Of a DNA stretch of 64,000 nt, positions 42,452 through 52,307 are shown one piece after another; within the stretch, counting starts at the first letter, position 1, and every line of letters begins with the position of its first letter. The stretch is taken from positions 1 through 64,000 of the forward strand of contig NZ_QJUE01000004.1 of assembly GCF_003208055.1 (NCBI RefSeq), in the 5' to 3' direction. Below the pieces are notes generated by a model. The model was not told the DNA's origin and searched no databases. It saw only the letters and a list, made by a program, of their open reading frames with translations. This stretch comes from Prochlorococcus marinus XMU1408 (GTDB lineage: Bacteria > Cyanobacteriota > Cyanobacteriia > PCC-6307 > Cyanobiaceae). Position numbers and translations under genes: made by a program.

Positions 42452-43816
42452 CTAATTCTTGGTAATAAAGCGATCAGGTAATACATCTAATTGCAATAGA
42501 TCTTCAGGAAGCTCTCTTCTTTGTGTTAACTCTACACAACCTTCTCCAACTATTACTGTGGCAGGTCTAGGAATTCTGTTGTAATTCGAACTCATTGAAT
42601 AGTTGTAAGCTCCTGTTCCAAATACGGCAAGGAAATCACCACTTTCACAAGACGGAAGGTAAAAATCTTTCAATAAAACATCTCCTGACTCACAATGTTT
42701 TCCTGCAATAGTGACTTTTTCTAAATTTAAATTCAATGGTTTGTCTACTAAGCAAGCACTGTAAAGTGATTGGTAAGTTATTGGACGGGGATTATCGCTC
42801 ATCCCTCCATCAACTGATAAATAGGTTCTTATTCCAGGAACAACTTTTTTTGCTCCAATCTGATAAATAGTAAGCCCAGAATTAGCTACCAGAGATCTCC
42901 CAGGTTCACACATTAATCTTGGTAAATCTAAATTTCTTTCTCCACATGCTTTGACGACAGCTTTAGAAACAACTTCAACCCATTCTTCAATTGAGGGAGG
43001 ATTGTCTTCTTGAACATATTTAATACCAAGACCTCCACCCAAATTCAAATCAACTATGGAATGACCGATTTCCTTGGCAAGCTTTAAAGTATCAGCCATA
43101 ACTCCAGCGAGATCAATATGCGGTTGAACTTCAAAAATTTGAGATCCTATATGAGCATGTAAACCAGTTAATTTGGCCCAATCGTATGTCTTTAATTCTT
43201 CTAAAACCGACTTCACATCATCAGGATCAAAACCAAATTTGCTGTCTAAATGTCCTGTTCGAATATATTCATGTGTATGGCATTCAATTCCAGGAGTAAA
43301 CCGCAACATTAATTTCGCTGGTTTTTTTTCAGAAGCAATGATTTTTAATAACTCAATGTCGTGATGATTATCTATAACTATTGTCACATTATTTTTATAG
43401 GCAAAATTTAATTCATCGTGAGATTTGTTATTTCCATGAAAAACAATATTCTCGCCTTTTACACCACCCTTCAAGGCCGTTAGTAATTCACCTTCTGAAA
43501 CTGCATCGAGTCCAAATCCTTCAGAAGCAATAAGTGCACAAATTGCCAAAGAGCTATTAGCTTTTGAAGCGTATAAAGGAAGAGAATCTCCTGGATAATG
43601 CTTATTTAAAGAATCAATATAAGTTTTACAGGCAGTCCTAAGTGATAACTCATCAAAAACATATAGAGGTGTTCCATATGTTTTTGCAAGTTCACTTAGT
43701 TGACAGCCTCCTACTATTAATTTCTCACTCTCATTAATTTCTGAAGAGATAGGAGCTATATTTCGATTTGGACTATAAATATCCCTATTGGGTTCATAAG
43801 CTTTTGGGCCTAGCAT
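42452..43816 (-). CDS. lysA: Diaminopimelate decarboxylase
   Basis: LysA makes lysine from meso-diaminopimelate with PLP. The 454-aa protein has the PLP lysine K85 in LYASKANSSLAICA, the His/Gly block LTGLHAHIGSQIFE, the phosphate-binding LNLGGGLGIKY, CEPGRSLVANSG, and the C-terminal AGKHCESGDVL and GAYNYSMSSNYN. The N-terminal 40 residues are longer than usual. It is the first gene of the lysA-cdaA-uppS cluster, 29 bases before cdaA. Confidence 0.96.
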   Translation of the reverse strand: MLGPKAYEPNRDIYSPNRNIAPISSEINESEKLIVGGCQLSELAKTYGTPLYVFDELSLRTACKTYIDSLNKHYPGDSLPLYASKANSSLAICALIASEGFGLDAVSEGELLTALKGGVKGENIVFHGNNKSHDELNFAYKNNVTIVIDNHHDIELLKIIASEKKPAKLMLRFTPGIECHTHEYIRTGHLDSKFGFDPDDVKSVLEELKTYDWAKLTGLHAHIGSQIFEVQPHIDLAGVMADTLKLAKEIGHSIVDLNLGGGLGIKYVQEDNPPSIEEWVEVVSKAVVKACGERNLDLPRLMCEPGRSLVANSGLTIYQIGAKKVVPGIRTYLSVDGGMSDNPRPITYQSLYSACLVDKPLNLNLEKVTIAGKHCESGDVLLKDFYLPSCESGDFLAVFGTGAYNYSMSSNYNRIPRPATVIVGEGCVELTQRRELPEDLLQLDVLPDRFITKN

Positions 43817-43907
43817 GGGAAGTTTTTACTTCAATATTTAGCCAATCTAGGGATCAATCAACCAATTAGTATTCTTTTTGAAGAAAGACCGCTTAAACAA
43901 TTAAAAG

Positions 43908-44366
43908 TTGGTTATGAATCTCAAAATAATCCAACTTGAGGAAATGCATTTAAATGATTGTTTTGACTTGGATCAAAAATCATTAAAAGGCCTTTGGACA
44001 AAAGATCAATGGCAAAGAGAACTTACTGATCCTAAAAGGATTTGCCTAGGAACGATAGATATTGAAACTAAAAAACTTCTTGGTCTATGTTCTGCATGGT
44101 TAGTAACAGATGAATTACACATAACATCAATTGCTGTTCATCCCATACATAAAAGAAAAGGAATTGGAAAAGTTCTAATCTCAGACTTAATTAAACGTGC
44201 AAAGGCTCTTTCAACAAAACACATAATTTTAGAAGTTAAAGACAGAAACGAAGAAGCTAAATCTTTTTACAAATCAATGGGATTCAAAATTGTAGGTCAT
44301 AGATCCAATTTCTATAAAGATGGGAGCGATGCTCTAATCCTCACTAAAGGATTATTTAAAAAATAA
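43908..44366 (+). CDS. rimI: Ribosomal-protein-S18-alanine N-acetyltransferase (RimI-like)
   Basis: A GNAT enzyme that acetylates N-termini, classically of ribosomal protein S18. The 152-aa product has the acetyl-CoA pattern LHITSIAVHPIHKRKGIGKV with the R/Q-x-x-G-x-G/A-like motif KRKGIGK, then ILEVKDRNEEAKSFYKSMGF. The start could be the ATG at 43914 (MNLKIIQLEEMHLNDCFDLD). It is divergent from lysA. A different GNAT substrate cannot be excluded. Confidence 0.88.
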   Translation: MVMNLKIIQLEEMHLNDCFDLDQKSLKGLWTKDQWQRELTDPKRICLGTIDIETKKLLGLCSAWLVTDELHITSIAVHPIHKRKGIGKVLISDLIKRAKALSTKHIILEVKDRNEEAKSFYKSMGFKIVGHRSNFYKDGSDALILTKGLFKK

Positions 44367-44383
44367 TAAAAGCAATAATTTAA

Positions 44384-44503
44384 GTACGGTTAACCGAAGT
44401 CAAAAACAAATATTTTTATTGGCCTTTGCATCAATAAATACATTTAATTCTTTTTCAACAAACACTTAATATTTACCCTTTATAAAAAAAAGCCTAACCG
44501 TAC
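44384..44503. promoter_or_regulatory. Leader region of clpC with a 9-bp inverted repeat
   Basis: GTACGGTTA (44384-44392) and TAACCGTAC (44495-44503) are exact reverse complements about 100 bases apart. The left arm also contains the palindrome GGTTAACC. The second arm lies 56 bases before the clpC start. Paired operator sites for a repressor, or a long-range RNA stem, are both possible. Confidence 0.4.
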
Positions 44504-44558
44504 ACATTTCACACTTAACCCTGATAAATTAGGTTAAATAGTTAATGGCAAGAGCTAA

Positions 44559-47126
44559 ATGTTTGAGAGGTTTACAGAAAAGGCAATAAAAGTGATCATG
44601 CTTGCTCAAGAAGAAGCAAGACGCCTTGGGCATAATTTTGTAGGAACTGAACAAATCCTCTTGGGTCTAATTGGAGAAGGAACTGGAGTTGCAGCTAAAG
44701 TTCTTAAATCTATGGGAGTTAATTTAAAAGACTCAAGAGTAGAAGTTGAAAAAATAATAGGAAGAGGATCAGGCTTCGTTGCAGTAGAAATTCCTTTCAC
44801 ACCAAGAGCCAAGAGAGTGCTTGAGCTTTCACTAGAAGAAGCTCGACAACTTGGTCATAATTACATTGGAACTGAACATCTTTTGCTTGGCCTTATTAGA
44901 GAAGGCGAAGGTGTTGCAGCAAGAGTTCTTGAAAACTTAGGCGTAGATCTTACAAAAGTAAGGACACAAGTTGTTCGCATGCTCGGTGAAACAGCTGAAG
45001 TAACCACTGGTTCTGGATCATCAAAAGGATCAGCAAAAACTGCAACTCTTGATGAATTTGGCACTAACCTTACTAAGCTAGCTAGTGAATCAAAGCTCGA
45101 TCCTGTAGTTGGGAGGTACGAAGAAATCGATCGTGTAATTCAAATTTTGGGTAGAAGGACTAAAAACAATCCGGTTTTAATAGGAGAACCAGGGGTAGGA
45201 AAAACAGCTATTGCCGAGGGACTTGCTCAGAGAATTCAACAAGGAAATATTCCTGATATTCTCGAAGAAAAAAGAGTACTAACTCTTGATATCGGTCTAC
45301 TTGTGGCAGGAACAAAATATAGAGGTGAGTTTGAAGAAAGATTGAAAAAGATAATGGAAGAAATAAAGTCTGCTGGAAACGTAATTTTAGTTATTGATGA
45401 AGTTCATACGCTAATTGGAGCAGGTGCTGCTGAGGGGGCTATTGATGCTGCAAATATTTTAAAGCCAGCTCTAGCAAGAGGTGAATTACAGTGTATTGGC
45501 GCTACAACTTTAGATGAATATCGCAAGCATATTGAAAGAGATGCTGCATTAGAAAGAAGATTTCAGCCCGTAATGATTGGAGAACCTTCAATTAAAGATA
45601 CAATTGAAATTCTTAGAGGTCTAAGAGAGAGATATGAACAACATCACAGATTAAAAATTACTGATGAAGCATTAGATGCTGCTGCAAATCTTGGTGATAG
45701 ATATATTTCAGATCGTTTTTTACCCGACAAAGCAATTGACCTAATAGATGAAGCAGGAAGCAGAGTTCGTTTACTTAATTCCAAGTTACCCCCGGAAGCA
45801 AAAGAGGTTGATAAAGAATTAAGGAAAATTCAGAAAAATAAAGAAGAAGCCATAAGAGATCAAAATTTCACACAGGCTGGGGAACTTAGAGAAAAAGAAG
45901 TTGAACTTAGAGATAAAATCAGAAACCTTTTACAAAACCTAAGACAAAAAAACTCATCAAATGCCGAATCAGATTCTGGTGAAAAGAAAGATACAATTCA
46001 AGAAAAAGCAGATCAAATAACTTCTCAACCAGATGAATTAAAAGTTTCTCAACCTATAGTCAACGAAGAAGATATTGCTCATATCGTAGCTTCATGGACA
46101 GGTGTTCCTGTACAGAAATTAACGGAGAGTGAATCAGTCAAACTTCTAAATATGGAAGATACATTGCATCAAAGATTGATCGGTCAAGACGAAGCTGTTA
46201 AGGCCGTTTCTAAAGCTATAAGGAGAGCAAGAGTTGGTCTTAAAAATCCAAACAGACCAATTGCTAGTTTTATTTTTTCTGGCCCAACAGGTGTAGGAAA
46301 AACTGAACTAACTAAAGCTTTAGCAGCCTATTTCTTTGGTAGCGAAGAAGCCATGATTAGACTAGATATGTCTGAATTTATGGAAAGGCATACTGTTAGC
46401 AAATTGATTGGTTCCCCTCCTGGATATGTTGGATTCAATGAAGGTGGTCAATTAACAGAAGCGGTTAGAAGAAGGCCTTATACAGTCGTTTTATTCGATG
46501 AAATAGAAAAAGCTCATCCAGATGTATTTAATCTTCTACTTCAACTCCTCGAAGAAGGTAGATTGACAGATTCAAAAGGTAGAACTGTTGATTTCAAAAA
46601 TACTTTAATAATAATGACCTCCAATATTGGCTCTAAAGTTATAGAAAAAGGTGGTGGTGGGCTAGGATTTGAATTCTCTGGTGAAAACCTAGAAGATACT
46701 CAATACAACAGAATTAAATCTCTAGTAAATGAAGAATTAAAGCAATATTTCCGACCTGAGTTCCTCAATAGATTAGATGAAATAATTGTATTCAGACAAC
46801 TCTCCAGAGAAGAAGTTAAGGACATAGCCGAAATCATGCTTAAAGAAGTATTCCAAAGAATTAAAGAAAAAGGGATTTCTCTAACTGTCTCAGACGATTT
46901 TAAAGAAAGATTAGTTGAAGAAGGTTATAACCCTTCTTATGGAGCTAGACCATTAAGAAGGGCAGTAATGAGATTGTTAGAAGATAGCCTTGCTGAAGAA
47001 GTTTTATCTGGAAGGATAAAAGATGGAGACAAAGCAGAAGTAGATATTGATGAAAGTAAAAAAGTAGTTGTAAAACATCTAGGAAAAGATAGTTCAACTC
47101 CAGAATTAGCAAGCGCTACTGTTTAA
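44559..47126 (+). CDS. clpC: ATP-dependent Clp protease ATP-binding subunit ClpC
   Basis: ClpC unfolds proteins for the ClpP/R protease and is essential in cyanobacteria. The 855-aa protein has two N-terminal Clp repeats ([40 protein letters not shown]), the first AAA domain with [10 protein letters not shown] near 216, and a middle domain with UVR-like sequence. The second AAA domain has [20 protein letters not shown] near 574, followed by the C-terminal D2-small domain. Both Walker B motifs ([24 protein letters not shown]) are intact. A 190-base leader precedes it. Confidence 0.97.
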   Translation: MFERFTEKAIKVIMLAQEEARRLGHNFVGTEQILLGLIGEGTGVAAKVLKSMGVNLKDSRVEVEKIIGRGSGFVAVEIPFTPRAKRVLELSLEEARQLGHNYIGTEHLLLGLIREGEGVAARVLENLGVDLTKVRTQVVRMLGETAEVTTGSGSSKGSAKTATLDEFGTNLTKLASESKLDPVVGRYEEIDRVIQILGRRTKNNPVLIGEPGVGKTAIAEGLAQRIQQGNIPDILEEKRVLTLDIGLLVAGTKYRGEFEERLKKIMEEIKSAGNVILVIDEVHTLIGAGAAEGAIDAANILKPALARGELQCIGATTLDEYRKHIERDAALERRFQPVMIGEPSIKDTIEILRGLRERYEQHHRLKITDEALDAAANLGDRYISDRFLPDKAIDLIDEAGSRVRLLNSKLPPEAKEVDKELRKIQKNKEEAIRDQNFTQAGELREKEVELRDKIRNLLQNLRQKNSSNAESDSGEKKDTIQEKADQITSQPDELKVSQPIVNEEDIAHIVASWTGVPVQKLTESESVKLLNMEDTLHQRLIGQDEAVKAVSKAIRRARVGLKNPNRPIASFIFSGPTGVGKTELTKALAAYFFGSEEAMIRLDMSEFMERHTVSKLIGSPPGYVGFNEGGQLTEAVRRRPYTVVLFDEIEKAHPDVFNLLLQLLEEGRLTDSKGRTVDFKNTLIIMTSNIGSKVIEKGGGGLGFEFSGENLEDTQYNRIKSLVNEELKQYFRPEFLNRLDEIIVFRQLSREEVKDIAEIMLKEVFQRIKEKGISLTVSDDFKERLVEEGYNPSYGARPLRRAVMRLLEDSLAEEVLSGRIKDGDKAEVDIDESKKVVVKHLGKDSSTPELASATV

Positions 47127-47151
47127 CTATAAAAATTCAAACAACTAATAT

Positions 47152-48264
47152 ATGACCCTAAATATTCATTGTATTTCACCATTAAAAGTAGTAAAGGGAC
47201 AGGATGCTTGGATTAAATCGATAAAACTAATTGATAAATTAACTAAAAGGCCTTTAATTTTAGGTAGAAGCAGTTCAACAAAGCATGTAAGGGATTCATT
47301 TCAACTTGATCTTATATCAAAAGGTATTAATGCAATTTCTTATGAATTAGATAGCGATTGTTGTGAATTAGATATCAATAATGCATATCAATTTTCAATA
47401 AATAACAATTGTGATGGAATTATTGCCGCAGGTGGGGGGAAGGTCCTTGATGCAGGAAAGTTAATTGCTGATTTACTCGGCATCAATTGCATAACTGTTC
47501 CTCTAAGCGCTTCGACTTGCGCCGGATGGACTGCGTTATCTAATATCTATAGCCCTGATGGAAAGTTCATTAAAGATGTAACTTTAAAAAGCTGTCCCAA
47601 TTTACTTATCTTCGATCACAACATTGTGCGCGCTGCTCCACCAAAAACTTTAGCTAGTGGCATTGCAGATGCTGTTGCTAAATGGTATGAATCATCCTTA
47701 ACAAGTAGTACGAGTCAAGACGGCTTCGTTCAACAAGCAGTTCAAATGGCCAGGGTTTTAAGAGATCAGCTATTTTTAAATGGCTACAAGGCTTTCACGG
47801 ATCCGCTAAGCAACTCCTGGGTAACAGTCGCTGAGGGATGTGCTTTGACAGCTGGAATAATTGGAGGACTTGGAGGCGTTAGATGCAGAACAGCGGCGGC
47901 ACATTCAATACACAATGGATTAACTCAATTGGCTTATAAAAACAAACCACTTCATGGGGAACTTGTTGGATTTGGTTTGCTCGTACAATTATATTTAGAA
48001 GAGAAGAATTCAAATAGTCAATTACCAAAACAAGCTAAATCACAACTCATTAATTTCCTATCTCAACTAAATTTGCCTATTTCTATAGAATCTATTTCTT
48101 TAAAAAGTCCAACTCCAGATCAGCTACATAAAGCATGCAAATTTGCATGTAAAGATGGCTCAGACATACATCATTTACCTTTCCCAATTAATGAAAATGT
48201 TCTTCTTGAAGCCATTGAAAATTATCATTCATTACCTACAAGTTCCAACATAACTTTTAAATAA
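47152..48264 (+). CDS. Iron-containing alcohol dehydrogenase, glycerol-dehydrogenase-like
   Basis: The 370-aa product has the NAD-binding GGG motif GIIAAGGGKVLDAGKLIADL, followed by the family block VPLSASTCAGWTALSNIYSP and a metal site with conserved Asp and His (ASGIADAVAKWYE; AHSIHNGLTQLAYKNKPLHG). It resembles GldA and related glycerol-1-phosphate dehydrogenases; the true substrate is uncertain. It starts 25 bases after clpC and ends 12 bases before the alpha/beta hydrolase gene. Confidence 0.85.
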   Translation: MTLNIHCISPLKVVKGQDAWIKSIKLIDKLTKRPLILGRSSSTKHVRDSFQLDLISKGINAISYELDSDCCELDINNAYQFSINNNCDGIIAAGGGKVLDAGKLIADLLGINCITVPLSASTCAGWTALSNIYSPDGKFIKDVTLKSCPNLLIFDHNIVRAAPPKTLASGIADAVAKWYESSLTSSTSQDGFVQQAVQMARVLRDQLFLNGYKAFTDPLSNSWVTVAEGCALTAGIIGGLGGVRCRTAAAHSIHNGLTQLAYKNKPLHGELVGFGLLVQLYLEEKNSNSQLPKQAKSQLINFLSQLNLPISIESISLKSPTPDQLHKACKFACKDGSDIHHLPFPINENVLLEAIENYHSLPTSSNITFK

Positions 48265-48276
48265 TATTTAAGATCA

Positions 48277-49182
48277 TTGAACAAAGAACGAAGTAATCAT
48301 ATTAATCCAACAAATGCTTCAAAAGCTTATATAAAAAATATAAAAGATCAAATTATTGATAAGCAAGCTAGTAGGCTTTTTGAAGATCTAAATTGGATAA
48401 AATTAAAGGGTATTTCATGTAATGAATCAGATTTATTTCCAGCAGTCATAACAGGTAGAGGAAAAAAAATACTTCTTTTACATGGTTTTGACAGTTGTTT
48501 TCTTGAATATAGACGTCTCACACCTTTTCTAAAAAAGAATAATAAATTAATTATTCCTGATCTATATGGATTTGGCTTTTGTCCAAGATCTAGGGGCAAC
48601 AAATATGGATTTAAATATTTAATAAAACATTTAAATTCTGTTTTGGACCTTTTTTCAGACAATCAACCTATAGGAGTAATCGGTGCTTCTATGGGAGGGG
48701 CTTTGGCTTTGGAGTTAGCCAGACAAAACCCAAAAAGAGTCGATAAATTACTTCTTTTATCCCCAGCAGGTTTAGTAGGAAAAAACCCAAAAATACCCTG
48801 GCCCTTAAATCATTTTGGCGCTTTTTTCCTCAGCCAAACTTATGTCCGTAGGGGATTGTGTAGACAAGCATTTGCACATCCAACCAAAAGTGTTGGCCCT
48901 GCCGAAGAACAAATAGCTTCAATACATTTAAAAGTTCCCGGATGGGAATCTTCTCTTGCAGACTTTGCAGCACAGGGAGGTGTATCCGATTGTGGACTCC
49001 CAAAACCAACTCAACCTCTCAAAATTATTTTAGGGAAGCACGACAGAATTATTCCAAAGAATGAAAAGGAAAAAACGAACAAAATCTATAATTCCAGCAT
49101 ACAAATAGCAACGAATTCAGGACATTTACCCCACCTTGAAGAACCCCAATTAGTAGCTGAAACCTGGAAAAATTTTAAATAG
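48277..49182 (+). CDS. Alpha/beta-fold hydrolase
   Basis: The 301-aa product has the hydrolase pattern: oxyanion loop LLLHGFDSCFLEYRRL, nucleophile elbow GASMGGALALELARQNPKRV (Ser in GASMG), acid loop LKIILGKHDRIIPKNEK and the C-terminal His (SGHLPHLEEPQLVAETW). It begins at TTG with a 70-residue polar N-terminus before the core. The substrate is unknown; esterase, lipase or dehalogenase-like functions are possible. It is 3 bases from the following DUF2993 gene. Confidence 0.88.
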   Translation: MNKERSNHINPTNASKAYIKNIKDQIIDKQASRLFEDLNWIKLKGISCNESDLFPAVITGRGKKILLLHGFDSCFLEYRRLTPFLKKNNKLIIPDLYGFGFCPRSRGNKYGFKYLIKHLNSVLDLFSDNQPIGVIGASMGGALALELARQNPKRVDKLLLLSPAGLVGKNPKIPWPLNHFGAFFLSQTYVRRGLCRQAFAHPTKSVGPAEEQIASIHLKVPGWESSLADFAAQGGVSDCGLPKPTQPLKIILGKHDRIIPKNEKEKTNKIYNSSIQIATNSGHLPHLEEPQLVAETWKNFK

Positions 49183-49185
49183 CAA

Positions 49186-49818
49186 ATGATCTTCAAGCAG
49201 AATCATAAGAAAGGAGTTCTTGCTAAATTATTAGAAAAAGGTATAAAAATATTACTTAAAAAGGAGTGCAAAAACATTAGTAATATAACTATAGATATTG
49301 AATCTAGTTCTATACAAATCATTAAAGGTATAATAAAAAAAATAAATATAACAGCCAAAGATGTAAATTATAAAGACCTTTTATTTGATGAAATTGAATT
49401 GGAAGCTAATGATATGAAAATCATATTAAAGATTAATAATAAAGAATTAAATCTCAGAAATAATTGTAAAATAAAATTTAAAGTTTCATTATCTGAAAAT
49501 TCATTAAAAACTATTTTATTTTCCCACAATTGGACTTGGATTGGTAAATTATTAGCTCAAGGAATATTAAATCAAAATAAATTAGAAGACATAAAGATAA
49601 GAAATAATCAAATTTTATTTAAAGCTTCAAAAGATAATGAAATTATAAATGAAGAGGAAAATGTTGATATAAAAGTAGAGAAAGATAAGATTTTTCTAGA
49701 AAATAAATCCTATAAAAGTTCAGTTGAGATACCTATTGAGGATAAGATATTGATTAAAGATGTATCTATTAAAAATAATTTAATTATTATTCATGCTAAT
49801 TCTACTTTAAGTATTTAA
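49186..49818 (+). CDS. DUF2993-type lipid-binding protein
   Basis: The 210-aa product is rich in Ile, Lys and Asn, with repeating beta-strand segments (SSIQIIKGIIKKINITAKDV, DLLFDEIELEANDMKIILKI). A DUF2993/LmeA-like pattern of about 200 residues that binds lipids or attaches to membranes is the best match. There is no signal peptide. The composition is extremely AT-driven. It follows the hydrolase by 3 bases and is convergent with cdsA. Confidence 0.6.
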   Translation: MIFKQNHKKGVLAKLLEKGIKILLKKECKNISNITIDIESSSIQIIKGIIKKINITAKDVNYKDLLFDEIELEANDMKIILKINNKELNLRNNCKIKFKVSLSENSLKTILFSHNWTWIGKLLAQGILNQNKLEDIKIRNNQILFKASKDNEIINEEENVDIKVEKDKIFLENKSYKSSVEIPIEDKILIKDVSIKNNLIIIHANSTLSI

Positions 49819-49823
49819 TTAAT

Positions 49824-50711
49824 CTATGAGATGATTAATGGTGATAGCAAAATCACTATGTAAAAAACTATAGCAGGAGTAAATAAATAGCTGTCTATTC
49901 TATCGAGAATTCCTCCATGACCAGGTAAAAAGTCACCTGAATCTTTTAATCCAGCATTTCTTTTCATCATTGATTCAGTCAAGTCTCCGACGAGAGAAAA
50001 CAAGGCCACTAAAATACCAATAAAGATACCAATAAAGATTCCAAATTTCCACCTAAGTAAATAGCCGCAAAGTGCTCCAATTAATATTGAAAAAAATAAT
50101 CCACCAAAAACACCTTCAATGGTTTTAGAGGGTGAAATAGGAGATAGTGAATGATTCCCAAACTTCTTACCTACAAAATAAGAGCCTATATCAAATCCAA
50201 CTATCATCAGGCATGTAGAAAAGGTTATTAGCATTCCAAATGTAATAGATGATGACCAATCAGGAGGTATCAAATGTAGATTATTTTTTAAATCAGACTC
50301 TAAGAGATTTCTCAATTTAATCCAATGACTAGGCAAAAAACCCAAATAAAATAACCCGAAAATTGATGCTGCTATATCAGCAATTGAACCTGTAACTGGT
50401 TGAAGCAATAACCAGCAACAAATAGCAGCTCCAGATAATGGTAAAATTGCATCTGAAATCTCAATAGAAACATATCCACGAGAAGATAATTGAGTAAAAA
50501 AAAGTAATATTTGACAGGCCACTAATGTTGTCTTAGTAGCTGGTCTTATCCCTGTAAATTCTGTCATCCGAAAGAATTCTAAGAGTGCCATATGGACAAT
50601 TATACTTAATGATATAGAGAACCACCAATTACCAAGAGATACAATTAAGATCCCAAAAGCACCTACTAAAAGTCCACTTAATAATCTTTTTTTTGAAACA
50701 GCTAAGGACAT
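49824..50711 (-). CDS. cdsA: Phosphatidate cytidylyltransferase
   Basis: CdsA makes CDP-diacylglycerol, the precursor of phosphatidylglycerol, an essential thylakoid lipid. The 295-aa protein has about eight membrane helices and the signature SPSKTIEGVFGGLFFSILIG followed by SLVGDLTESMMKRNAGLKDS and FLPGHGGILDRIDSYLFTPA. The metal-binding Asp residues (GFDIGSYFVG, DLTES, LDRID) are intact. It ends 6 bases from the convergent DUF2993 gene. Confidence 0.96.
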   Translation of the reverse strand: MSLAVSKKRLLSGLLVGAFGILIVSLGNWWFSISLSIIVHMALLEFFRMTEFTGIRPATKTTLVACQILLFFTQLSSRGYVSIEISDAILPLSGAAICCWLLLQPVTGSIADIAASIFGLFYLGFLPSHWIKLRNLLESDLKNNLHLIPPDWSSSITFGMLITFSTCLMIVGFDIGSYFVGKKFGNHSLSPISPSKTIEGVFGGLFFSILIGALCGYLLRWKFGIFIGIFIGILVALFSLVGDLTESMMKRNAGLKDSGDFLPGHGGILDRIDSYLFTPAIVFYIVILLSPLIIS

Positions 50712-50810
50712 TAAATTAGATGTAGAAAATATAGCTTTCTTATATAAAACATACTTTGAAAGGTTTGCTAATAATAAATTTCATTATAGCTGATAAATAC
50801 ATATTATTAA

Positions 50811-52208
50811 TCAAGAAATAACTCTTACAAAATCTGAAATTTGATCTGGCCAAAAGCATCTTTGCTCCACCAACCAATCAACACGAGCTTTGTCCAAAAC
50901 TTCACCAGGCACCAATAAAGGTATTCCTGGAGGATAAGGGCAAACCATATCAACTGAAATTCTTCCTATAGATTCCTTAAGACTAACACTCTCAAAATTC
51001 GAACCCCAAGAAGAAGAGCATGGATTCAATGGCTTAGAAACGACATTAAAAGGTGGTCTTTTAAATAAAGAAAATTTTTGTTGACTATTAGAAGATTTTA
51101 AGATTTCATTCCAAACTCTTACAAATTTTTTTTTCAATCCCTTATGTGAAGAGAACCCAAGGCAAAAAGTTAATGTTCCTGGCTCAGCTAATTCACCAAT
51201 TATTCTTTTATCTATAAACTTTTTATCAACTTCAATGCCACTTAAGCCGTATTTTGAGGTATGGAGAATAAGTCTTAGTGGGTCACTATTTTGAAGAAGA
51301 GGTACATCATGGCTAATCAGAAATTCCGATAAAGACTCAGCTTCTTCAATTCGAGCATTCAATTTCTTTTGTCCTTTCGGTTCTATGAGTTCCTTGATTG
51401 AGCTTTCACAAGAAGCTAATAAAAGAGAGCTAGGGCTTGAAGTTTGAAGCAACTCTATACTTCTCTCGATTTTAAATGGATCAACCTTGTCCCCTTGCGA
51501 CCATAAAACTGCGGATTGAACTAAACCAGGTGCAGATTTATGTAGAGAATGAACAACAAGATCTGCACCTAAAGTTAAAGCCGACTTAGGTAAATCTGCT
51601 CTGATTTGACTTACTAGATAGCCACCATGAGCCTCATCAACCAAAACTGGTAAAGAGTGAGAGTGAACCTCTTTAATCAAAGGTTCCATATCGGCAGAAT
51701 ATCCTTGATAAGAAGGGTTAACTAAAACGACTGCAGCTATATCTTCTTCTAATTCTTTTGCTTTTATAAAAACCCTCTGTAACCAACTCCTATCAAAAAT
51801 ATAAGCATGACCACGATCAGATAGAAAAGGAACATCAAAAAGAATCGGTGTTAATCCTCCAAACAAGCATGCTTGAATACAGCTTTTATGGATATTCCTG
51901 GGCATAAGAACAGCTTGACCAGGACGAGCCAGCGCCAAAAGTGAGCTTTGAAGTAAACCCGTAGCACCGTTAACTCCGTACCAACATCTATCAACTCCCA
52001 CTTCAGAAGCAGAAGACTTTTGACTTTCTGCTACTGCTCCTTCACCAATCAATGGTCCACCAATTTCAAAAAGCTCCGGTAAATCCCAAATGCCAGGTCT
52101 TAGCTTTAGGAGCTTTCTAAGCTTTTTAGGAAGAGAATTCCCTCTCCCATGCGCTGGTAAAAAAAGGTTTTCACTTTTATTACCAGAAAGCAAGGTAATC
52201 AACCCCAT
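50811..52208 (-). CDS. Orn/Lys/Arg decarboxylase family protein (PLP)
   Basis: The 465-aa protein is of the short fold-type-I decarboxylase group. It has FLPAHGRGNSLPKKLRKLLK at the N-terminus, RCWYGVNGATGLLQSSLLAL, the Asp that contacts PLP (VLVDEAHGGYLVS) and the PLP lysine in VVHSLHKSAPGLVQSAVLWS. The C-terminal block SVDMVCPYPPGIPLLVPGEV is typical. It probably makes a polyamine or cadaverine; the exact amino acid cannot be told. Its C-terminal part (VDWLVEQRCFWPDQISDFVR) is shorter than in the E. coli enzymes. Confidence 0.85.
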   Translation of the reverse strand: MGLITLLSGNKSENLFLPAHGRGNSLPKKLRKLLKLRPGIWDLPELFEIGGPLIGEGAVAESQKSSASEVGVDRCWYGVNGATGLLQSSLLALARPGQAVLMPRNIHKSCIQACLFGGLTPILFDVPFLSDRGHAYIFDRSWLQRVFIKAKELEEDIAAVVLVNPSYQGYSADMEPLIKEVHSHSLPVLVDEAHGGYLVSQIRADLPKSALTLGADLVVHSLHKSAPGLVQSAVLWSQGDKVDPFKIERSIELLQTSSPSSLLLASCESSIKELIEPKGQKKLNARIEEAESLSEFLISHDVPLLQNSDPLRLILHTSKYGLSGIEVDKKFIDKRIIGELAEPGTLTFCLGFSSHKGLKKKFVRVWNEILKSSNSQQKFSLFKRPPFNVVSKPLNPCSSSWGSNFESVSLKESIGRISVDMVCPYPPGIPLLVPGEVLDKARVDWLVEQRCFWPDQISDFVRVIS

Positions 52209-52307
52209 AGAAAAAAAGAAATCCCTAAACTTAATGTAAATAATTAATGAGTAAGCAAATCAAAAGAAGGTATTAATGAGTTAGCTAACAGAACTTATGA
52301 TGAACAC

